Positions 62,143 to 64,000 of a DNA stretch of 64,000 nucleotides are shown here, piece by piece. The position numbers and the translations under genes are program-made. The notes beneath the pieces are model-generated. The model did no database searches. It was not told the origin of the DNA and was given only the letters and a program-made list of their open reading frames with translations. Source of the DNA: Acidobacteriota bacterium (lineage in GTDB: Bacteria > Acidobacteriota > Terriglobia > Terriglobales > Acidobacteriaceae); contig QIAN01000048.1 in assembly GCA_003225005.1 (NCBI GenBank), forward strand, positions 1-64,000. Reading direction: 5' to 3'. Within the stretch, counting starts at the first letter, position 1. Every line of letters starts with the position of its first letter.

Positions 62143-64000
62143 TTAAAAGCGGAATAGATAGGACACCTTCACGAAAAACTGCCGGCTGTCATTGCTGTAG
62201 CCTTTGGAACTGTGCAGGCCGTAGGTGGGGTCTACGTCCAAATTTCGATTCAGGTTCTGCAGGTCGCTGTTATAGCCGACATAGATCGCGGTGCCGGGAT
62301 GCACCAGATAGGTGATTAAGAAGTCGGCATTGAATTGTTTCGACGTCGGCAGATAGGTAGAAGATGCGGCCGTTGCCGCCACGCACGAGGGCAGCGCGCT
62401 GTCGCACGGCGTATTAGCCAGGACTGAGTTGTATTGCAGGATGACGCGCACCGAGAGCTGGGGACTGAACTGCCAGTTCCATTTGCTGCGCAGGATGTGG
62501 TTGTTGAAGATTCCGGACCCTGTAGCAATGGTTCGCAGGCGTTCGAACAGATACGTGTTCTCGATCTTGAGCGGACGAACAGGACGCAGCGAGAGCGTGG
62601 CGGTGCCCGTGTCCGACCTCCCCAGCATCGACTGCGGCAGCAGAGTTGACGAAGGCACAAAATTCACTCCGTCTCCCCAGCGATAGCTCGCACCCAGTGT
62701 CACTTTAGGGAAGTAGCTGGTCTGGATGGAAGCTCCGCGGCTGCGCTCGTGGTAATCCTGATTCTCGGTGGCGGTAACGCCCAAGGCGGCAAAATCCCGG
62801 GGACGGAGCCGCTCCCGCAACTCTTCATAGGGAAATAGAAAAATGAATGTCTGTCCGCGGCCCTGAATCGCCAAATAAGGAGTGTAATCTGTATCCAGCC
62901 GCAGCCCGGTGTGATCAAAGACGTAGCGGTTCATCAGGGTCGGACCCCAGTCCACAATCCAGCCTTTCTTCGGACGAAACCGGTAGTCCGCCTCCTGGTA
63001 GGAATAGCGAATATCCGTACGATTTACGAAGCCAGGCACAGTCACAAAGCTAGGGCTGATGTCGTCGTACATGGCGTCGTAAGTAAAGTGCAGACCGTCG
63101 CGCTTGAGTTCGAGCTTGTCCGCCGGACCGGCATAGTAATTCGCGCCGAATTGGCTCGAACTTACGACGGCCTGACCTTCCAAGGTCCAGTTGGGATTGA
63201 ACTTCAAGCGGGTGTCCACTCCGCCGATGCGGTTGAACTCTCTGGCCGCGGAATATTCCCAGTCCGTATAAATCACGCCCAAGCTCGATTGCTTGAAGAT
63301 GTCGCGGCTCGCGCGGGCAATCGTGAAGTAGGCGCGCGTTCCCGAGAGCGGATTACGATCCGGGACACGCAGGCCCGGACTGCGGTCGTCGGTTGACATC
63401 AGCCCCACCGAATACGGGCCCTGCTTGCCGGTCAAGCGAATTCCGGCGGACGGATCGCCGATATTGCGGGTGAAAAATAAGTCGAGGGGAGTGCGGAAGT
63501 AATCTTCATTCTCGAGAAAAAAAGGCCTCTTCTCCGGAAAATACACGGCAAAACGCTGGTTCACGGTGATTTGCGGATCTTCCGATTCGACCTGGCTGAA
63601 GTCGGGATTCGCCGTCATGTCGACGACGAAGTGGTCGCGGATCACGAACTTGGCATCCATGCCGATTTGTCCCTGGCCGACGGCATGCTGAAAATAGGGA
63701 TCGCGGGGATCGCGGGTATCAAGGGCGCGGAAGCCGCGCATGATTCCGTAAGGGATGAGTTCGATGCTGTGGCCGGGCGAAATTCCTTCCAGGCCGTGCA
63801 GCGTCGCAGCTTGTCCCAGACGCCCGGCTATTTTGTATGAGATGTGCGGCCAAAATGAATCCTCATTTTTGCGTACGATGCCGCGGTAGAGAATGACGCC
63901 CCAAGTTTGCTTTTCTGTCGCCGGGAAACGCAGACTCTTGAATGGAATCGCGATCCACACGATGTAGCCGCGGTCGGTTGTCTTCCCCCGCGACTTCCAC
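62143..64000 (-). CDS. DUF5916 domain protein, 3' part (5' end outside the window)
   Basis: 605 residues from GTG 63960 are visible, but the frame is open to the window edge (WKSRGKTTDRGYIVW) and the family's N-terminal carbohydrate-binding (CBM9-like) domain would lie upstream, so this is a partial gene. The visible part is the DUF5916 beta-rich domain: VESEDPQITVNQRFAVYFPE, KRPFFLENEDYFRTP and LFFTRNIGDPSAGIRLTGKQ. It ends in outer-membrane-barrel-like strands with a terminal Phe (VKVSYLFRF). It is probably surface-exposed. Function is unknown. Confidence 0.85.
   Translation of the reverse strand, partial: WKSRGKTTDRGYIVWIAIPFKSLRFPATEKQTWGVILYRGIVRKNEDSFWPHISYKIAGRLGQAATLHGLEGISPGHSIELIPYGIMRGFRALDTRDPRDPYFQHAVGQGQIGMDAKFVIRDHFVVDMTANPDFSQVESEDPQITVNQRFAVYFPEKRPFFLENEDYFRTPLDLFFTRNIGDPSAGIRLTGKQGPYSVGLMSTDDRSPGLRVPDRNPLSGTRAYFTIARASRDIFKQSSLGVIYTDWEYSAAREFNRIGGVDTRLKFNPNWTLEGQAVVSSSQFGANYYAGPADKLELKRDGLHFTYDAMYDDISPSFVTVPGFVNRTDIRYSYQEADYRFRPKKGWIVDWGPTLMNRYVFDHTGLRLDTDYTPYLAIQGRGQTFIFLFPYEELRERLRPRDFAALGVTATENQDYHERSRGASIQTSYFPKVTLGASYRWGDGVNFVPSSTLLPQSMLGRSDTGTATLSLRPVRPLKIENTYLFERLRTIATGSGIFNNHILRSKWNWQFSPQLSVRVILQYNSVLANTPCDSALPSCVAATAASSTYLPTSKQFNADFLITYLVHPGTAIYVGYNSDLQNLNRNLDVDPTYGLHSSKGYSNDSRQFFVKVSYLFRF

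Overview
The window is a GC-rich (by eye near 60%) bacterial chromosome segment, densely packed with short operons on both strands. Gene content suggests Acidobacteriota, most likely a Terriglobia/Koribacter-type lineage. The reasons are an SdhB of the actinobacterial/acidobacterial kind, a CarboxypepD_reg-TonB receptor under a B12 riboswitch, an IPT/TIG-domain remnant, a DUF5916 outer-membrane-type protein, and families of short intergenic repeats. This is an inference from family resemblance, not a database result. No tRNA, rRNA, CRISPR array or prophage was recognised.

Layout. 1-1.4 kb: the last codons and right-end hairpin of an IS200/IS605-type tnpB element, followed by a 5'-truncated sdhB and a TPR-like gene. 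1.7-10.8 kb: a replication/transcription block on the minus strand (dnaB, rpoD, dnaG, mutS2), interrupted by a 1-kb non-coding stretch with repeats and a minus-strand terminator. 11-16.8 kb: an orphan histidine kinase, hemB, lemA, and a three-gene membrane-protein/winged-helix regulator cluster carrying two copies of one palindromic operator. 16.9-21.7 kb: DUF2905, xseA and the conserved cdaA-cdaR-glmM operon (c-di-AMP and cell-wall precursor synthesis). 21.7-22.8 kb: a structured non-coding kilobase. 22.8-31.6 kb: polA, a decayed pseudogene, cysteine dioxygenase, queA, a class II aldolase, and a BtuB-like receptor behind a cobalamin riboswitch. 31.6-42 kb: a DUF374 acyltransferase, a PilZ protein, acpP-fabF, dtd, folP, two DUF488 genes, a cytochrome c, selA, acpS, a RidA-family gene, a conserved unknown and rsmD. 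42-49 kb: an M50 protease, serA with a class V aminotransferase (a probable serine route) separated by a TIG fragment, an ABM monooxygenase, a YqeY protein, rsmI and an FmdB-type protein. 49-64 kb: a DPP-IV-like peptidase, a zinc-ribbon coiled-coil protein with an extra C-terminal region, an RlmI-like methyltransferase, hsp20-clpB, pirin, a metallo-beta-lactamase-fold enzyme, dusB, rpmE and the 3' part of a DUF5916 gene.

Most of the window is ordinary housekeeping. The unusual layer is small-scale: repeat-derived in-frame insertions inside essential genes (dnaG, dusB, perhaps selA and folP), recurring DnaA-box-like motifs near dnaB and dnaG, a shared operator around an undescribed membrane-protein/regulator cluster, structured non-coding stretches, and several gene remnants (sdhB, a TIG fragment, a pseudogene after polA).
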